64,000 bases of DNA from Phaseolus vulgaris (GCF_000499845.2 NC_023750.2:822968-886967); one strand, 5' to 3'. Counted from the stretch's first letter, positions 48,904 to 61,701 are shown. The notes: generated by a model from the sequence alone, not told the origin. Made by a program: numbers and translations.

Positions 48904-49724
48904 TACTATTGGTGGACCATAAGAACTGTGAATACGTAGATATGTGGTATGTATTATCCATATTTTCTTATGAGAATTTATATCCAATAAAAACACTGCT
49001 ACAACCACCCTGTACAATGGGGCAGCAGTACTTGAGCAAGCAACTTCTGAACCAACAAAAAGTAGATAATAATAACTACGATAACAAGTGCATAAATAAG
49101 CCAAGTAAAGAACAGCTAGGTGTAGGCCATGTTGCATTTAAAGTTCAGTAATATCAATATAATTGAAAATTGTTACTTTCACTCGTCATGTAACAATACA
49201 ATTCTAAAATTATTCCATTTATTCAAGTAAAAATTTATTTTCTTTTTTAGTTATAACATAGTGCAGAACTGTTAATATCAGCACTCAAAAAAAAATAATT
49301 GTAGCAAGTTAAGTCCATTTAGAATCATTTATTACATTACCACTCAGTCACAACTGTGCACATGATGGTTAAATGATATTTACTAAATTAAAAGTTAGCA
49401 TTCTCACCTCAGTGAAATAAAATACCAAAAGTTAAGAAAGTAAAATTTCATTCGTATGATAACTTTTAGAAAGAAAGAAAAAAAGGAAAACATTTGGTGA
49501 CACTTATAGATTAATCTTTTGGATTGGATTATTTTTGCGTGCTTAATTACCAAACTTGTTCTTTAAAGGAGAAGACAATGTAGTAGTTCAATAATCTTAA
49601 TGCAAGTTATCAATTCTCTACCTCAATAGAGTAATCTTTTAGATTGAATTTGTATTATGTAATTAAGTGTTAACAAAAACATATCCTTTATATAATAAGA
49701 CAAGACACCACGATTAAGGAATAA
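48904..49724. other. Spacer between MITE and LINE
   Basis: An 80-codon plus-strand frame at 48909-49151 has no recognisable domain. The rest is AT-rich. No gene supported. Confidence 0.45.
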
Positions 49725-50985
49725 ATGGGATTCGTTAATGTAGATGTTATGGAAGCAGTACAAGAGTTTCATTATAGTGGAAGATGGCCCAAAGGTACCA
49801 ATACTTCAATTGTCACCTTAATACCTAAAATGGAAAAATATCTTAGTAATGTGCATTTATAAAATTATGGAAAAATTGTTGGCTAAAATTATCAAATCAG
49901 TTATTAGGAAAGTGATAGACAAAATCCAATCAGCTTTTGTCATGAGGATAAACCTCTAGATAATGTATTCAGGTGATAATGAAATTGAAAGGAGAAAAGT
50001 TGTGATAATGAAAGTTGACTACGAAAAAATATATCATTCAGTCAATTGGAAGTTTCTAAGTTATATGATGGATAAATTAGGGTTCAACAAGAAGTGGATA
50101 GGTTGGACAAGAGAATGTTTAGAATATGCAACTATATTAGTATTGGTAAATAGGAACCCCACAAAAGAGTTTAAGTCCCAAAGAGATATTAGGCAGGTGA
50201 TCCATTGACACATTTCTTATTTCTTATCGTGGTTGAAGAATTCGCATGAGTAGTTAGACAAGTTGTAATGTCTCAAAAACTAAAGGGGAGTAAAAATTGG
50301 TAAAAAAATAACATTAAAGTGTGTATTTTGCATTATGCAAATGATATCCTATTTATCTATGAGGATAAAATTTAGAACATTTTGACTATAAAATGCATTA
50401 TTCTAAGATTCTTTGATCTTGCTTTGAGTTTAAAGGTTAATTTTCACAAAAGTAGATTGGATAATATAGGAGTTCAAAACAATATTGTTGATATGTATAA
50501 ACTATAAAAATTTGTTCTTTCCGTTCGATTATTTAGGAATTCGTTCGATTATTTAGGAATTCCTATAAGAGGGAACCCTGAGACGTGGGAGCCTATGCTA
50601 AAAAAGATAAGAAAAATGTTGAGTAGATGGAAAGGTATACATCTCTCGTTTGTAGGAAAGGTATAATACCAACACTTTCTCTTTTCTTTCTATCTTTCTT
50701 CAAAGCCCAAAAAAGGTTATTCAAGATATCAGGAGAATCGAAAGTCAACTTAGGTGAGGTTGGGAAGAGGATGGTAGGAAAATACATTGGACTAATTGGA
50801 TAATATATATAAATCAAACGAGGAAGGTTTAAATGTTAAATATATTCACGAATTTAATGTGGCCCTCCTAGAAAACTGAAAATGGAAAGTAATGCAGGAG
50901 CAAAGCGAGATATGGTTAGAAATTATCAAGTCAAAGTATGGAGATTGGAGACAAATCAATTGTAGAGAAAATACTACTTATTACT
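49725..50985 (+). pseudogene. Dead L1-type LINE (non-LTR reverse transcriptase)
   Basis: Reading with frameshifts, the order of plant L1 reverse-transcriptase blocks is kept: 'EFHYSGRWPKGTNTSIVTLI' (49760s), 'KVDYEKIYHSVNWKFLSYMM' then 'GFNKKWIGW' (50007-50110), 'FDYLGIPIRGNPETWEPML' (50535-50600), 'RKMLSRWKGIHLSFVGK' (50605-50660), and the C-terminal 'KYIHEFNVALLEN' with 'IIKSKYGDW' (50840-50950). The catalytic YADD block is damaged ('HYAND' near 50332). Multiple stops and frameshifts and a 20-bp duplication at 50520 rule out function. Both the 5' end with the endonuclease and the 3' tail are missing. Confidence 0.9.
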
Positions 50986-52217
50986 TAGTAATCATATTTT
51001 AACACTCACCAAATAAAAACATCCACTTGACATCCGTGAATAATATTTTAATAATATTTGTTTTATTTTTTAATTTAATTAATATATATTATTATATAAA
51101 ATAGGTTGTTAAGTGAGTATAATATTTATATAAAGTATAATATTTATATAAAGTGTAATTTATATAACATTCTAATAATATTTATTTTAATTTTTAATTT
51201 TTTTTAAAAGTGTAAAAAAAATTATTTTTCAAAAAATATATATAAATGATGGAACACGTGTAGAAAATAATGTTACTTTGTCATTTAACTAGCTGCCAAA
51301 ATTCAGAGTAATGGTGTCTAATGTCTTTGTTTTATATAAGATTAGTTATAGCAGTTCAAGTTTTAACTTTGAATATCTTTGTTTTATATAATCAGAAACA
51401 TGGTGTCTCACTTCCATCAATTTCTACTAGTTCGAGCATAATTTCTCCATAAAAGATACTTGTGTTGCAGTAACTATAAAAGCTACCTGATTTCTGATTT
51501 CTTGTTCATGTGCAGTATCTTAGCTGGAGATATGTTAGTTGTGCAAGAACCATTAATCGCTGGGCCAGGTTGCATTTACACGCAGTAGCTGTCAAAAGAA
51601 ATTGAAGCTCAGTAAATAAATTCTATAGTTAGTTTTGTAACAGTAAATACCGGACGAGCCATGTCACTCGGTATCTGTGACTGATCGATCGATCGAAAAT
51701 ACATTTAAAAAAAAAAAAAAAGTAGATATAATAAATAACAGTTAAGACAGTTACAAGAATTTACGTAACACGTTCCACCAAAGCTGGTTAATGTTTCCAG
51801 AAATCAAGAAACCTCCCTAAAAGTAAGTTAATACTGATATATGATAAATTCGACTCATTACAACATATTGTTCATGATAAACAGTGTAAGATACGTTTTT
51901 AACTATTTCTTAATATACAAGAATTTTACATATACTTACTACTCGTCGGAGTATATTTTGCAAGTTAACTTCGATTTAACACCAACAAATTAAAGAAAAA
52001 AAACTTAAGATACGAAATAAGAAAAAACTTTGTGTACGATAAGTTTACAGGTTAGAGAGAGACTTTGTGTAAATTGTTCTAAAATTAAAAAATTTCGAAT
52101 AACGTGACGACTTTAGTATATGTGAAAAAACTTTTTCAGACACTATAACTACACCATTTCTTTATCTACTAGTGGTAGCCAAAGGCATTTAATTGGTCAC
52201 AACAAAGACGAGAGCAT
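50986..52217. other. Upstream region of the GDSL gene
   Basis: AT-rich. 51520-51600 is of more balanced composition ('agctggagatatgttagttg') but I could not assign it. 'cgatcgatcgatcg' occurs near 51684. No gene supported. Confidence 0.4.
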
Positions 52218-52224
52218 TATATAA
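52218..52224 (+). promoter_or_regulatory. TATA box of the GDSL lipase gene
   Basis: 'tatataa' followed by 'gccacc' lies 90 bp before the ATG at 52314, a normal plant core-promoter distance. Confidence 0.6.
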
Positions 52225-52313
52225 GCCACCTAACTTCTCGTTAAGCTGCAAGATCACAGTGGGAGATTAGAATAGCATTCACCATTGTTTCTGGGTTTCT
52301 TCGTGACATTCCG

Positions 52314-54597
52314 ATGGAACACAACACCAAAAGGGTTGTTTCTTCTAAATCTATATTTTTATGTGTGGTTTTCACCTTCAGCATTGTTGCTCCAGAAGCT
52401 GAGGCACGAGCATTTTTCGTGTTCGGTGATTCGCTTGTGGACAATGGGAATAACAACTACCTAGCCACCACTGCACGTGCCGATGGATATCCTTATGGCA
52501 TTGACTCAGCCTCTCACAGAGCCTCTGGTCGTTTCTCCAATGGCCTCAACATGCCTGACCTTATCAGTTCAGTCTTCATCATATCTATAAATTCTACCTC
52601 TTTTCACTTGCTTTATTTTCTTCATATTTATTTTGGGATGAAATTATGTCACTCTATATATTTTTATCTTCATATTCTACCTTTATTAATAAGTTAAAGG
52701 TTTGTTATTGAATTACTTCCACTACTAAAAATATTAATGTTAACCTCCCAAAAATTCCACACAAAGACTAAAAAAGGAGACACTAAATGATAATTAGAGT
52801 GAGTTTAGTGTCCCTTTTAGTGTTCCAAAGTTCTTTCTGTTTGTTTTTCCTTTTCAAATTGATGTCATGATGGTTTGCATGTTATCCATCTGCTGTTTGT
52901 GAAAGACTGTTGTTTTAGTGTGAAATATTGTGGGTTATTTGTCAAGGTGTATAAGGGTTGAATCACTCTTAACTGGTACAAATTTATTTATTTTTTCTTG
53001 TTGATAAAAAAAACGAGTAGATAATCTCTATGAAAGCATGTACATGTATGTAAACCGTGTGATGCATGTATTCAGGTGAGAAAATTGGGTCAGAACCCAC
53101 ATTACCATATCTGAGTCCAGAGCTGAATGGTGAAAAACTGCTTGTTGGTGCAAACTTTGCTTCTGCTGGAGTAGGAATTCTCAATGACACAGGATTTCAG
53201 TTTGTAAGTCAATTTTAGTTTCATCGGTTTTAGTAATAACTAGAAGACAAAGTTACACTTTAAAGTATCCAGATTTAACTATTTTTGTCTCTCCATGAAG
53301 CTGTGAATTAAAGCAACATTAAAAAAGGGAAAAGTATCTAAGAATGTTGATTTTGCAGATAAACATTATCAGAATTAGAGAACAATTGGCATACTTCAGA
53401 CAGTATCAGCAGAGGGTGAGTGCGTTAATCGGAGAAGAACAGAGTCGAGATTTAGTGGACAAGGCATTGGTTCTGATAACCTTAGGTGGCAATGATTTTG
53501 TGAACAACTATTTTTTGGTTCCTTTCTCTGCAAGATCTCGCGAATATGCTCTTCCAGACTACGTTGTCTTACTCATTTCTGAGTATCGTAAGATTCTTGT
53601 GGTATGTTCATCCTTCTATCTACTCTCCTTGCATTATCATGTTAGGAAAATATACAGGAAGAAAATGAAAAATTAATTGCAACCAGTAATATTTTTTACT
53701 GATTTTCCTAACTATTTGAAAAAAAGTATTCAATAACAAGTACATGTATAACGTTTAATATCTTAGCAATATGAAAAATGTGAAAAATTATTTGCTGATA
53801 AGAATGGTTAGAAAAAAATATTATATATGAATGTTTTGCACTAGTGAAGGTCCTACATGTTATGGTCATGATGGAAATGTAGAGTTTGTGAGGCAAGCAT
53901 GTTAAATGATGAGATTAATTTGGTAGTTGAAGGAAGCATTCAATAGTTGAAACCAACACAAATTGTGTCACTGAAGATGCAGCATGAGCAGTAGTGAGTC
54001 TATATAAATGCGTGCTGTCACTCTCTATCTAATATTTTTATGCTATTTAATGCGAATCTAGGGTTTTAAATTTGGGCAGTGGAGACAGTAGCTTCTATAA
54101 TATTGCCAGTAAAAAAATACATTTATCTCTGTAATTTTAAAAAATACATTTTCTCTACAATATTTTTAGTGTATCTTTTAATTCTTAAATAAGTTACACA
54201 CGAATTTATTGCATAAGCAGAAAAGAGAATAAAATAGAAAATTGAAAAATTGTTCAATAAAAAAATATACACAAATCACCACATTAGAATATGAAAACAA
54301 TGATTTGGTATTTGTCATAACAAATAAAAAAAATTGAAAACAATGATTTGGTATTTGTCATAAAAATAACAAATAAAAATAAAAAATAAAAATAACAAAT
54401 AAAAATAACAAATAAAAATAACAAATAAAAATAACAAATAAAAATAACAAATAAAAATAACAAATAAAAATAACAAATAAAAATAACAAATAAAAATAAC
54501 AAATAAAAATAACAAATAAAAATAACAAATAAAAATAACAAATAAAAATAACAAATAAAAATAAAAAAGAAAACGCTAGAAGGAGGGGTTGAACCTC

Positions 54598-54630
<33 letters not shown>

Positions 54631-55528
54631 AACTGAGCTATTCCAGCTTACACATTTATACTTTTTTATTACTTAAATTAAAGTTATATATTTATATTAA
54701 AATTTATAATAATAATTTTAAAAACTAATTATACTCTAAATAATTTATAATAATTTAGATTAATTTTTGTTGGATGGAAAAGAAATAAATACGGTTATCT
54801 TAAAATATTTCCATTAGTATGATAGTTTTTTTTTTTCTGATAAATAAGTGTAGTAAGAAAAAGAAGGAAATAAATGCAGGACCTGTATGAGTTGGGAGCA
54901 CGACGGGTTCTTGTGACGGGAACGGGACCATTGGGTTGCGTGCCGGCAGAGTTGGCGATGCACAGCCGTAACGGAGAATGTGCGACGGAGCTGCAACGAG
55001 CCGTTAACATGTTCAATCCTCAACTTGTCCAACTCCTGCAAGAGCTCAACGCTCAAATTGGTTCCCACGTCTTCATTTCCGCAAACGCCTTCGCCATGCA
55101 CTTGGATTTCGTCACTGACCCTCAAGCATATGGTACTCTCTTTCACCTCTTATATACTTTAGTATTTTAACCCGTATACAAAATCTTAACCAATCTAGTT
55201 ACACCTGACAAACACAAACAAACATAAACAAACAAACCAGAATGTATTCATTGAAGCATATTCATGATCCTTTTTATTGTTACTTTGATGAACAGGGTTT
55301 GTTACGTCAAAGGTTGCATGCTGTGGTCAGGGAGCATACAACGGAATCGGACTCTGCACTCCTGCTTCTAACTTGTGCCCCAACAGGAATCTCTACGCCT
55401 TTTGGGACGCTTTTCATCCATCGGAGACAGCAAACAGATTGATCGTTGATAAGTTCATGACAGGCTCCACCGACTACATGCACCCCATGAATCTTAGCAC
55501 AATTCTTGCTTTAGATTCTACCACCTAA
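52314..55528 (+). CDS. GDSL esterase/lipase, secreted, 369 aa
   Basis: Five exons, 52314-52566, 53076-53203, 53359-53601, 54880-55132 and 55296-55528, all GT-AG, give 369 residues, the usual size of plant GDSL lipases. These are SGNH-fold serine hydrolases acting on cuticle and other extracellular lipids or esters. A signal peptide covers about residues 1-32. Block I is [14 protein letters not shown] with nucleophile Ser40; block III is LGGND with Asn172; block V is FWDAFHPSE with Asp330 and His333. The catalytic set is complete. Other family landmarks are 'GLNMPDLIS', 'LPYLSPEL', '[11 protein letters not shown]', '[11 protein letters not shown]' and '[10 protein letters not shown]'. Introns 1, 2 and 4 are short to moderate; intron 3 is 1.28 kb and holds an antisense tRNA-Asn gene and a 13-bp minisatellite. 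The start is the first in-frame Met downstream of the TATA box. Natural substrate unknown. Confidence 0.95.
54363..54566. repeat. 13-bp minisatellite, about 15 copies
   Basis: 'aacaaataaaaat' is repeated almost perfectly, with slight decay at the left end. It lies in GDSL intron 3, immediately 3' of the tRNA gene as read on the minus strand. The periodic open frames over it are artefacts of the 13-bp unit. Confidence 0.95.
54574..54647 (-). tRNA. trnN: tRNA-Asn (GTT)
   Basis: 74 nt on the minus strand, 5' 'gctggaatagctcagttgg', anticodon loop 'ctgttaa' with anticodon GTT between complementary stem halves 'tgtgg' and 'ccaca', T-loop 'ggttcaacc', 3' 'ccttctagcg'. The acceptor stem can pair G-C, C-G, T-G/A, G-A/T style with one or two weak pairs, as in plant nuclear tRNA-Asn; no CCA is encoded, as expected for a nuclear gene. 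A run of T (TTTTCTTTTTT on the minus strand) follows directly and fits a Pol III terminator. It lies antisense inside intron 3 of the GDSL gene. Confidence 0.93.
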
Positions 55529-56464
55529 TCTCTTCCCTTATCTCCACACCCACTTTCTACAATATTACTCTATTTTTCCTCAATGTTCCAAACTATGACA
55601 TTAATTAATTAACTAGCACTTTTTAGTCTTCTTACTACAATTTCATCAAGAAACTATAATTAAAAAAAAATCAAATATTGGTAAATCTTGCTTGTTAAAC
55701 ACGAATTTGCAAAGAAAAAAAATCATGTTTATACACTAGGATTTGAGTTTGATTAGATTAAATTTTTAAATTAAAGTTAAAATCATATATTAAGAAGATG
55801 ACGGGAAGATGACTATGACTTTAAATTTTTTGTAAAATACACTGAAGTACATAACTTTAGGTGTCTTATTTTTTCATTAAAATCGAGTTTGATAAAAATA
55901 AATTTTGTGTATATTTTTTTTTTCATTGTTGAATTAAAATCGTGTATATTGTTCGCATACTTCACGAATCAAGGCATTTATACACATTACCTATGGACTT
56001 AACGACTTAAATTGTGATGGAAACAAAATTAGTGATGAAATTCTGGAATTGATTTGTATTTTCAACTTTTAAATTGAAACAAACTAGATCAAACAATTGC
56101 AAATAACATCAACCTTTACCAAATAACATCAACATTGCTCTGAATACCCCATGATACAAGTTGAGTTAAGTTGTGAAACTTGATTTTACTTTGAGTTTAT
56201 TAATGGAATTAGAGATAAGGTGGAATTCAATAAAGATTGTCACTGGACCGTCTAAGGAATGACTGTGTGGAAAATTGTCCAATCTATTTAAATACTTAGA
56301 ACCGAAAAAACGTATAACCTAGAACAAATCTCTTTCATAAGTTTTTTGAATTACCCAATTTCAAAATTTACCAAAATACTAAATCATAGCAGAAAATCTA
56401 AATCAAAACCAAACAAAAAAAATCCAACAATGTTTTATTCACCTAATAATTGTATTTATTTTCT
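55529..56464. other. 3' flank of the GDSL gene, no gene seen
   Basis: AT-rich 3' untranslated and spacer sequence. No coding or transposon domain recognised. Confidence 0.5.
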
Positions 56465-56994
56465 GTCTACTATAAACTTCTTGGTAAACTGAAGGAAAAG
56501 GGTATATGTTTCCCCTTCGAGGGCGAATGATAGAGCCCCATAAACAGTTGCACGTAGAAAAGAATTGTGGGAATACCACCATAGGTACCTTCTTGTCCTA
56601 TTATGTTATTCTATACATGTTTTTTATCAATATAAAATAAAATAAATAAAAAGAATACTTTTATGTATTCCAACCCGTATATAAATATCAAAAAAATCCT
56701 ATTTAGGGAAAAATAAAACAATCCAAAACTCAACAATATAATTCTAACCATAAACCTCATATATACCTATGTTATATATATCTATAGGTATACCTGTTGG
56801 AGATCCCACATCGACTAGAGATTAGAGTCTTTCATTGTATATAAGTGGGTGCAAACCTCAACCATTTCGAGCCGGTTTTATAGGGTTGAGTTAGACTTTA
56901 CTTCGTAATAATACCTTCCACCAGGTTGTATTGGACATTGAGTTACAGATTCAGGACCATCTACCCAACCACTCAAAAGTTGAAAAATTGCATG
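56465..56994 (-). pseudogene. Laccase exon-3 fragment, interrupted and frameshifted
   Basis: On the minus strand 56994-56899 reads 'HAIFQLLSGWVDGPESVTQC' and 'PIQPGGRYYYE', equivalent to the start of exon 3 of the intact laccase at 58208-61066. It resumes at about 56583-56465 with 'NSFLRATVYGAL', then, after a one-base shift, 'IRPRRGNIYPFPSVYQE'. The about 315 bp between are foreign and include a retroelement-like piece. The His-rich copper site (WWHAH) is destroyed: the second half begins WYSHNS. No other laccase exons are found nearby, so it is an exon-sized relic of a tandem duplicate. Confidence 0.85.
56795..56898. mobile_element. LTR-like fragment inside the laccase relic
   Basis: Begins 'tgttggagatcccacatcga' and runs to 'gggttgagttagacttta'. 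The 'tgttgg..tcccacatcgac' opening is one I know from abundant legume retroelement ends. It directly abuts the laccase coding sequence near 56899. The exact class is uncertain. Confidence 0.5.
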
Positions 56995-58207
56995 TGTACA
57001 TACATCATGAAAGATACCTAAATACTTAGAATTACCCATTATGTATAATATTATAATAATAATACGACAACAACTGCATGCATAGTTGTCCAATAGTTAA
57101 TATTTTTGTTATATATTTTTTTAGTCAAACATTATAACAGAAATGTTAGTTACATTTGTAGAAAAATTGGAAGAAACCTGAGTCTTTTGTTTTGGATTTA
57201 GTTTTTCAAATGATTGAAAAATATGTCACAAGAGGCCGGTGGGAAAGAAAAATCTATTTTCATTAATTTAATATATAGGGTGATATAACAGTTTTTCTCA
57301 CTTTAAAAAACCTTGACTTAGAATTTACTGTATAAAAGCACTTTAAAGAAGAAAAAAAATCTCTTCACTCACGCGTGAGATTAGTCAACTTCAATATTGA
57401 TGTGTGTTTTTATTCTTAGTACGTAATCATAAAGAAAATCTCCAACTGAAAAAATACCTCAACAAAAAATTTCATTGCTTAAAGCTTTTAGTGCCTAGCG
57501 TTGATTGAGTCTATTTTTTTTTTTATGTTATTTTTTTATTTTTTATTTTGAGTCTATATTACCTTGCCGTATTTGTTGATGTTTTATTACTCAACATAAT
57601 CAAGTTGTAATTTTGTATACGCGTTGTATACGTAGACGTATCCACAACCTTGGTTAGTAAGTATTCTTAATGGAAGTCAAAATATACGTGCTTTTCAAAT
57701 TGAACCAAATTACATATTTTGGTAACAGCGATAGCTTTTTTCAACAACATGTTGTTTTATATTATTGGCAATTGTTTTCATAATATATATTTCAATTTGC
57801 TTAAAACTGAGATACTAATTTAAGGGTATAATATAAATATTTGTTCTTTTTTTTTTTTTTGTTAGTATAATCAATCTTATTTAAATATTATTTATTTTAT
57901 TGAGCTATTTTAGGGTAATAGACACTACTTTTAGGAACTTTTATAATTACTATGTGCATTTTAAATATCATAGACACTATAAGTGTTGTTTTAATTCACG
58001 TTAAGTTAACGTGTTATTTAAGAGATGAAGAAAAACAAGAAAAAAAACGTGTTATTTGTTGAAAGAATAACCCAACTTTGATGATGGTGTATTACACTTT
58101 ATTTTTTTCTGAATAAAGGAAATGAAATTAGAAATCCATATTAGAAAATAGTAATGCTATAAACATTGACCAATAAATATATATATAATTTTTTTTATGA
58201 GCAAAAA
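56995..58207. other. Spacer between laccase relic and laccase, no gene
   Basis: AT-rich; includes the 3' flank of the laccase (minus strand). No coding sequence recognised. Confidence 0.5.
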
Positions 58208-61066
58208 TCAGCACTTGGGAAGATCAGAAGGAGGTGGTGGCACCGAGAACGAAGGAGTGGGTCCATTCTCAACCTCAAAAGCCATAGCTAGCCCCCACGG
58301 CAAATGAGTCTCCAAATGGCAATGCACAAGCCAAACACCTACGTTCAAAATTATACACACCAAAATCAATATAATTCTTATTAATTATCACTATTATCAT
58401 CATTATAATTTTTTTCTTTCTAAAATATTTTTTTTTTTTATAGAAATAACGGTTAATTAGTTGATTGAAGAAATGAACGAACCTGGATTATTTGCTTGGA
58501 ATCTAATGACGGACCAACCTCCGACGGGCACAGAAATGGTGTTACGAATTTGAGGGTTCACAAAATTGAACTTGGGTTCGTCTCTAGTGGCGTTGTAATT
58601 CCCGAACCCTTGAGCCAAAACATGGAAGTTAAAACCGTGAACGTGAATGGGGTGGTTCTCCGTCGTAATGATGCCGGTGTTCTGAAGCACAATCTCAACC
58701 GTTGAGTTGAACTTCAACGTCTTCACCTTCGTTGATTTCGGCGCGATTTGGAACGCGAAAGTCTCACTCGATACGTTTGGGTTGACGTAGTCAAACTCAA
58801 CCGGAGGCCGATTCGGAAAATCCCTGGTGTACACGCCGTCGACGTCGCCGCCGTAAGACGCTTCAAGCATCGATACCCCTCTGCCACGTGGCAGCACGAA
58901 GGACTCGTTGTTCATGTTGGCGGAGAGTGGGCGCGTGGACCCACTGCAGCCTCCCGAGAAATTGTTGCACACCGTGAAGCCAATCCCGAAAGTGACGAAC
59001 ATGTGCTCGTCCACGTGGCGTGGCACGGGGACCCAGTGCGGCCCGCCGGCCAGGCCCGTGATGTTGGTGTAGAAGCGGTGGGCTGTCGGGGTGTCGGACT
59101 GGGCCGGGAGGTCTGGCATGACGGGCTTTGCTGACGTGGCATTCTCGTAAATGATGAGCCCTCGGGTGATGTTGGCGTTGATTGTTATAGCAGGAGCGGA
59201 ATGGTAAGGGGTGAAAGCCATGTAGTAAGAACCGCGGGGTTGGTTTGTTCTGAGGAGCACGTCAACGGTTTGACCCGGAGCAACCACCACAACTTCGGTG
59301 TCGTAGTGGTTGGTGTAGGCGGCGTCGATGGCTACCACCGTTAACGTGTGGTTCGCTACCTTGAAGAAGTGTTGCGCATTGAGTGCAGCGTTGATGATGC
59401 GCAGCATGTAGGTTTTTCCTTGCTTCACTTTCACCTCGTACGTTCCTGAATAAATCATGAATAAATCATGAACCAAATTGTTTGATTTTGGTAAAATTCT
59501 CATCAAACTCAATCATAGTAAGAAAAAAAAAAATGTGTAGAATGGAGTTACCATCTTGAGAGCAGTTATACACATCGCTGGGTAAACCGTTAATTGTATA
59601 CGCATCTGACTGCTGTGGTGCCCCTTGGGACTCCGTTGCATTGTGCTCAACCTCTACAACATTAGCATTCCACCACTCACCTGAAATAATTTTAAAACAT
59701 CTCTGTAATTTGAAGTTCTGCAGCTATAGAAGCAGTGAGATATGGGAAAAAACACATGAGAGGAAAAAGTACCAAGCAGAATAGGGAGTTCTTGGTAGAC
59801 TTTAGGAAATGGGTAGGAGTGTCCTTGGCGAGGGCGAATGAAAAGGGCACCATAGAGTGTAGCACGTAGAAAAGAGGTGTGTGCATGCCACCAAAGTGTC
59901 CCTTCATGTCCCGTTAGGTTAAATCTGTATGTGTAACTGCTGCCGGAATGTATTGGGCATTGAGTTACAAATTCAGGACCGTCTGACCATGGAGTTAAAA
60001 ATTGAAGAATTCCGTGCCTGCATAGTACATTGTAAAACGATTCCAAATTTAATTTTACATGAAGACAAATTCATTATGATTTTATTGATATTTTATTGTA
60101 TACAACTAATTATAAACTTTTTTTTGAATAATTTTATAAAATTTAGTTAGATTTTACTTTTTATATGATATTAAAATGATTTAGAAATTATGATTGAGAG
60201 AGTTTTTTTTGGGTTAACTTACAATTCCAAGTGTTTGTAAATGCTTTAAATATTTCCTTTTCTATATATATATATATATATATATATTTTTCTTTAATCT
60301 CCATAATTCTCACATGTTTATATTTTCAAAAAATGTTATACATATATATATATATATTAATCTTTAAAAAAATTAAAAAGATCTTTCAGTAATATATATA
60401 TCTGCATTTCAACTATTTATACAAAATAAAAATACTTATTATTTTTTATTTTTGGACCGTGTGAGAAGAGAATTTTGGTGTTATAACATAAATAACAAAT
60501 TGGTGTTAATCTCGAGGTGAATAAGTAATTGGGTTGTCAACTTTTGGGGGTTACTTTCAGATAAAAATTTTGACATTTCTACTGTTCATTAAGAAGGAAA
60601 AAAGAAACGAAATAAAACAGATATCACAAGTTACTGTTTAATTCATTGTTAAGGTCAAACCGCGTTTTGTTTGCATAATATACACGTGTTTCTATGGGTT
60701 TTATCTATTCAATTGTTGAGAGAGAGAAGAGTTGTTTTACCAATGAAGACTAAGATTGTAGGGTGATTTGTTGAACACATGAACAACAACAGTGTCACCC
60801 TCTCGAGCGTTGATTGTAGGTCCAGGTAGGGTTCCATTAACGGCAGTGATCACTTGTTGACGACACAAACGTTGCACAGAAATGTCTTCCACCTACGTAA
60901 CCACAACACAAAACCTTAGTAAAACAATGCAAACATTGAGTGTCCCATGAAAAGGAGAAGAACGAAACAAACTCATTCGTACATTGAAAGTGTGTTCCAC
61001 AATCGCAGCATGAGCCAATGAAGAAGCTAGCACAAGAGCAAGAACACAAAACACAAAACATTTCAT
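58208..61066 (-). CDS. LAC: Laccase (multicopper oxidase), 539 aa
   Basis: Six exons on the minus strand: 61066-60983, 60892-60741, 60017-59773, 59680-59552, 59445-58483 and 58338-58208, all GT-AG, giving 539 residues. Plant laccases (p-diphenol:O2 oxidoreductases) are secreted glycoproteins that oxidise monolignols and flavonoids in the cell wall while reducing O2 to water. A signal peptide covers about residues 1-21 ([12 protein letters not shown]). All four copper-binding signatures are present: HWHG at 78-81, [15 protein letters not shown] at 121-135, [19 protein letters not shown] starting near 440, and [16 protein letters not shown] starting at 502. Numerous N-x-S/T sites suggest heavy glycosylation. 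The 'HLPWG' copper site and short '[10 protein letters not shown]' end recall the laccase-7-like group, tentatively. The fifth exon (963 nt) is more GC-rich than its surroundings, as usual for this family. A truncated relative lies about 1.2 kb downstream. Confidence 0.96.
60262..60287. repeat. (TA)n microsatellite in laccase intron 2
   Basis: About 13 TA dinucleotides; a second short TA run follows near 60341-60357. Confidence 0.9.
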
Positions 61067-61141
61067 TTTGTAATAATGTTAGTGTAGTTTAATGAAATGA
61101 ATGAATGTCTTTTAATATGCTCTGCAACGAATACGAGTCCA

Positions 61142-61152
61142 ATATATATATA
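61142..61152 (-). promoter_or_regulatory. TATA box of the laccase gene
   Basis: 'tatatatatat' on the minus strand about 76 bp upstream of the laccase ATG at 61066; the surrounding 'ctatatatatattgg' is a typical core promoter. Confidence 0.55.
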
Positions 61153-61153
61153 G

Positions 61154-61643
61154 ATTAGACCTGGTTTTGACTATTCAAAAAAATTTGCGTTCTTGGTGTG
61201 GTTGGAATATTTGCAAGGTTTTTGTTTGATAGAAGCAAAAGCATTTGAATTTTCATCAGATAAATAAGGGTAAAAAAATGTACACAGAGATTATATAATT
61301 ACGATTCGTCAATAGCTCAGAACTTTGACCTAATCGCGATCTTTGAACGTACTTTGTTTCTGACTATATGTGGGTAGGAAAATTATAATACCATTGTTTA
61401 TTTACCGCTTGATATGGTAATGCACCATGTTTTCATTTTATCACGTTTTACAAAAAAAAAAAGATAAAGACATGGTAGTTAAGGTAATACAAGTCATTAC
61501 AGAAACAATTTCTTAGTAGATTTGTTCATTGAACTGGGTAACGTGCTTGAGAATAATTAGTAATAGTCAACCTAACGAAAGTCAGAATGCCATCTTCAAT
61601 AATTCAAAAAATGTTCAGAGTGAAGGGGAACAAAATATTACTG

Positions 61644-61701
<58 letters not shown>

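Noticed and set aside
51500..51610. Balanced-composition stretch readable as GDMLVVQEPLIAGPG
   Set aside because: Too short, no start or splice support, and no family I can name with confidence.
54284..54621. Minus-strand frames with periodic [13 protein letters not shown] peptides
   Set aside because: A 13-bp repeat reads as a 13-residue period in all frames; this is a minisatellite next to a tRNA, not a membrane protein.
58748..59134. 128-codon plus-strand frame opposite laccase exon 5
   Set aside because: It is the antisense shadow of the GC-rich laccase exon, whose own frame carries the copper-site motifs.
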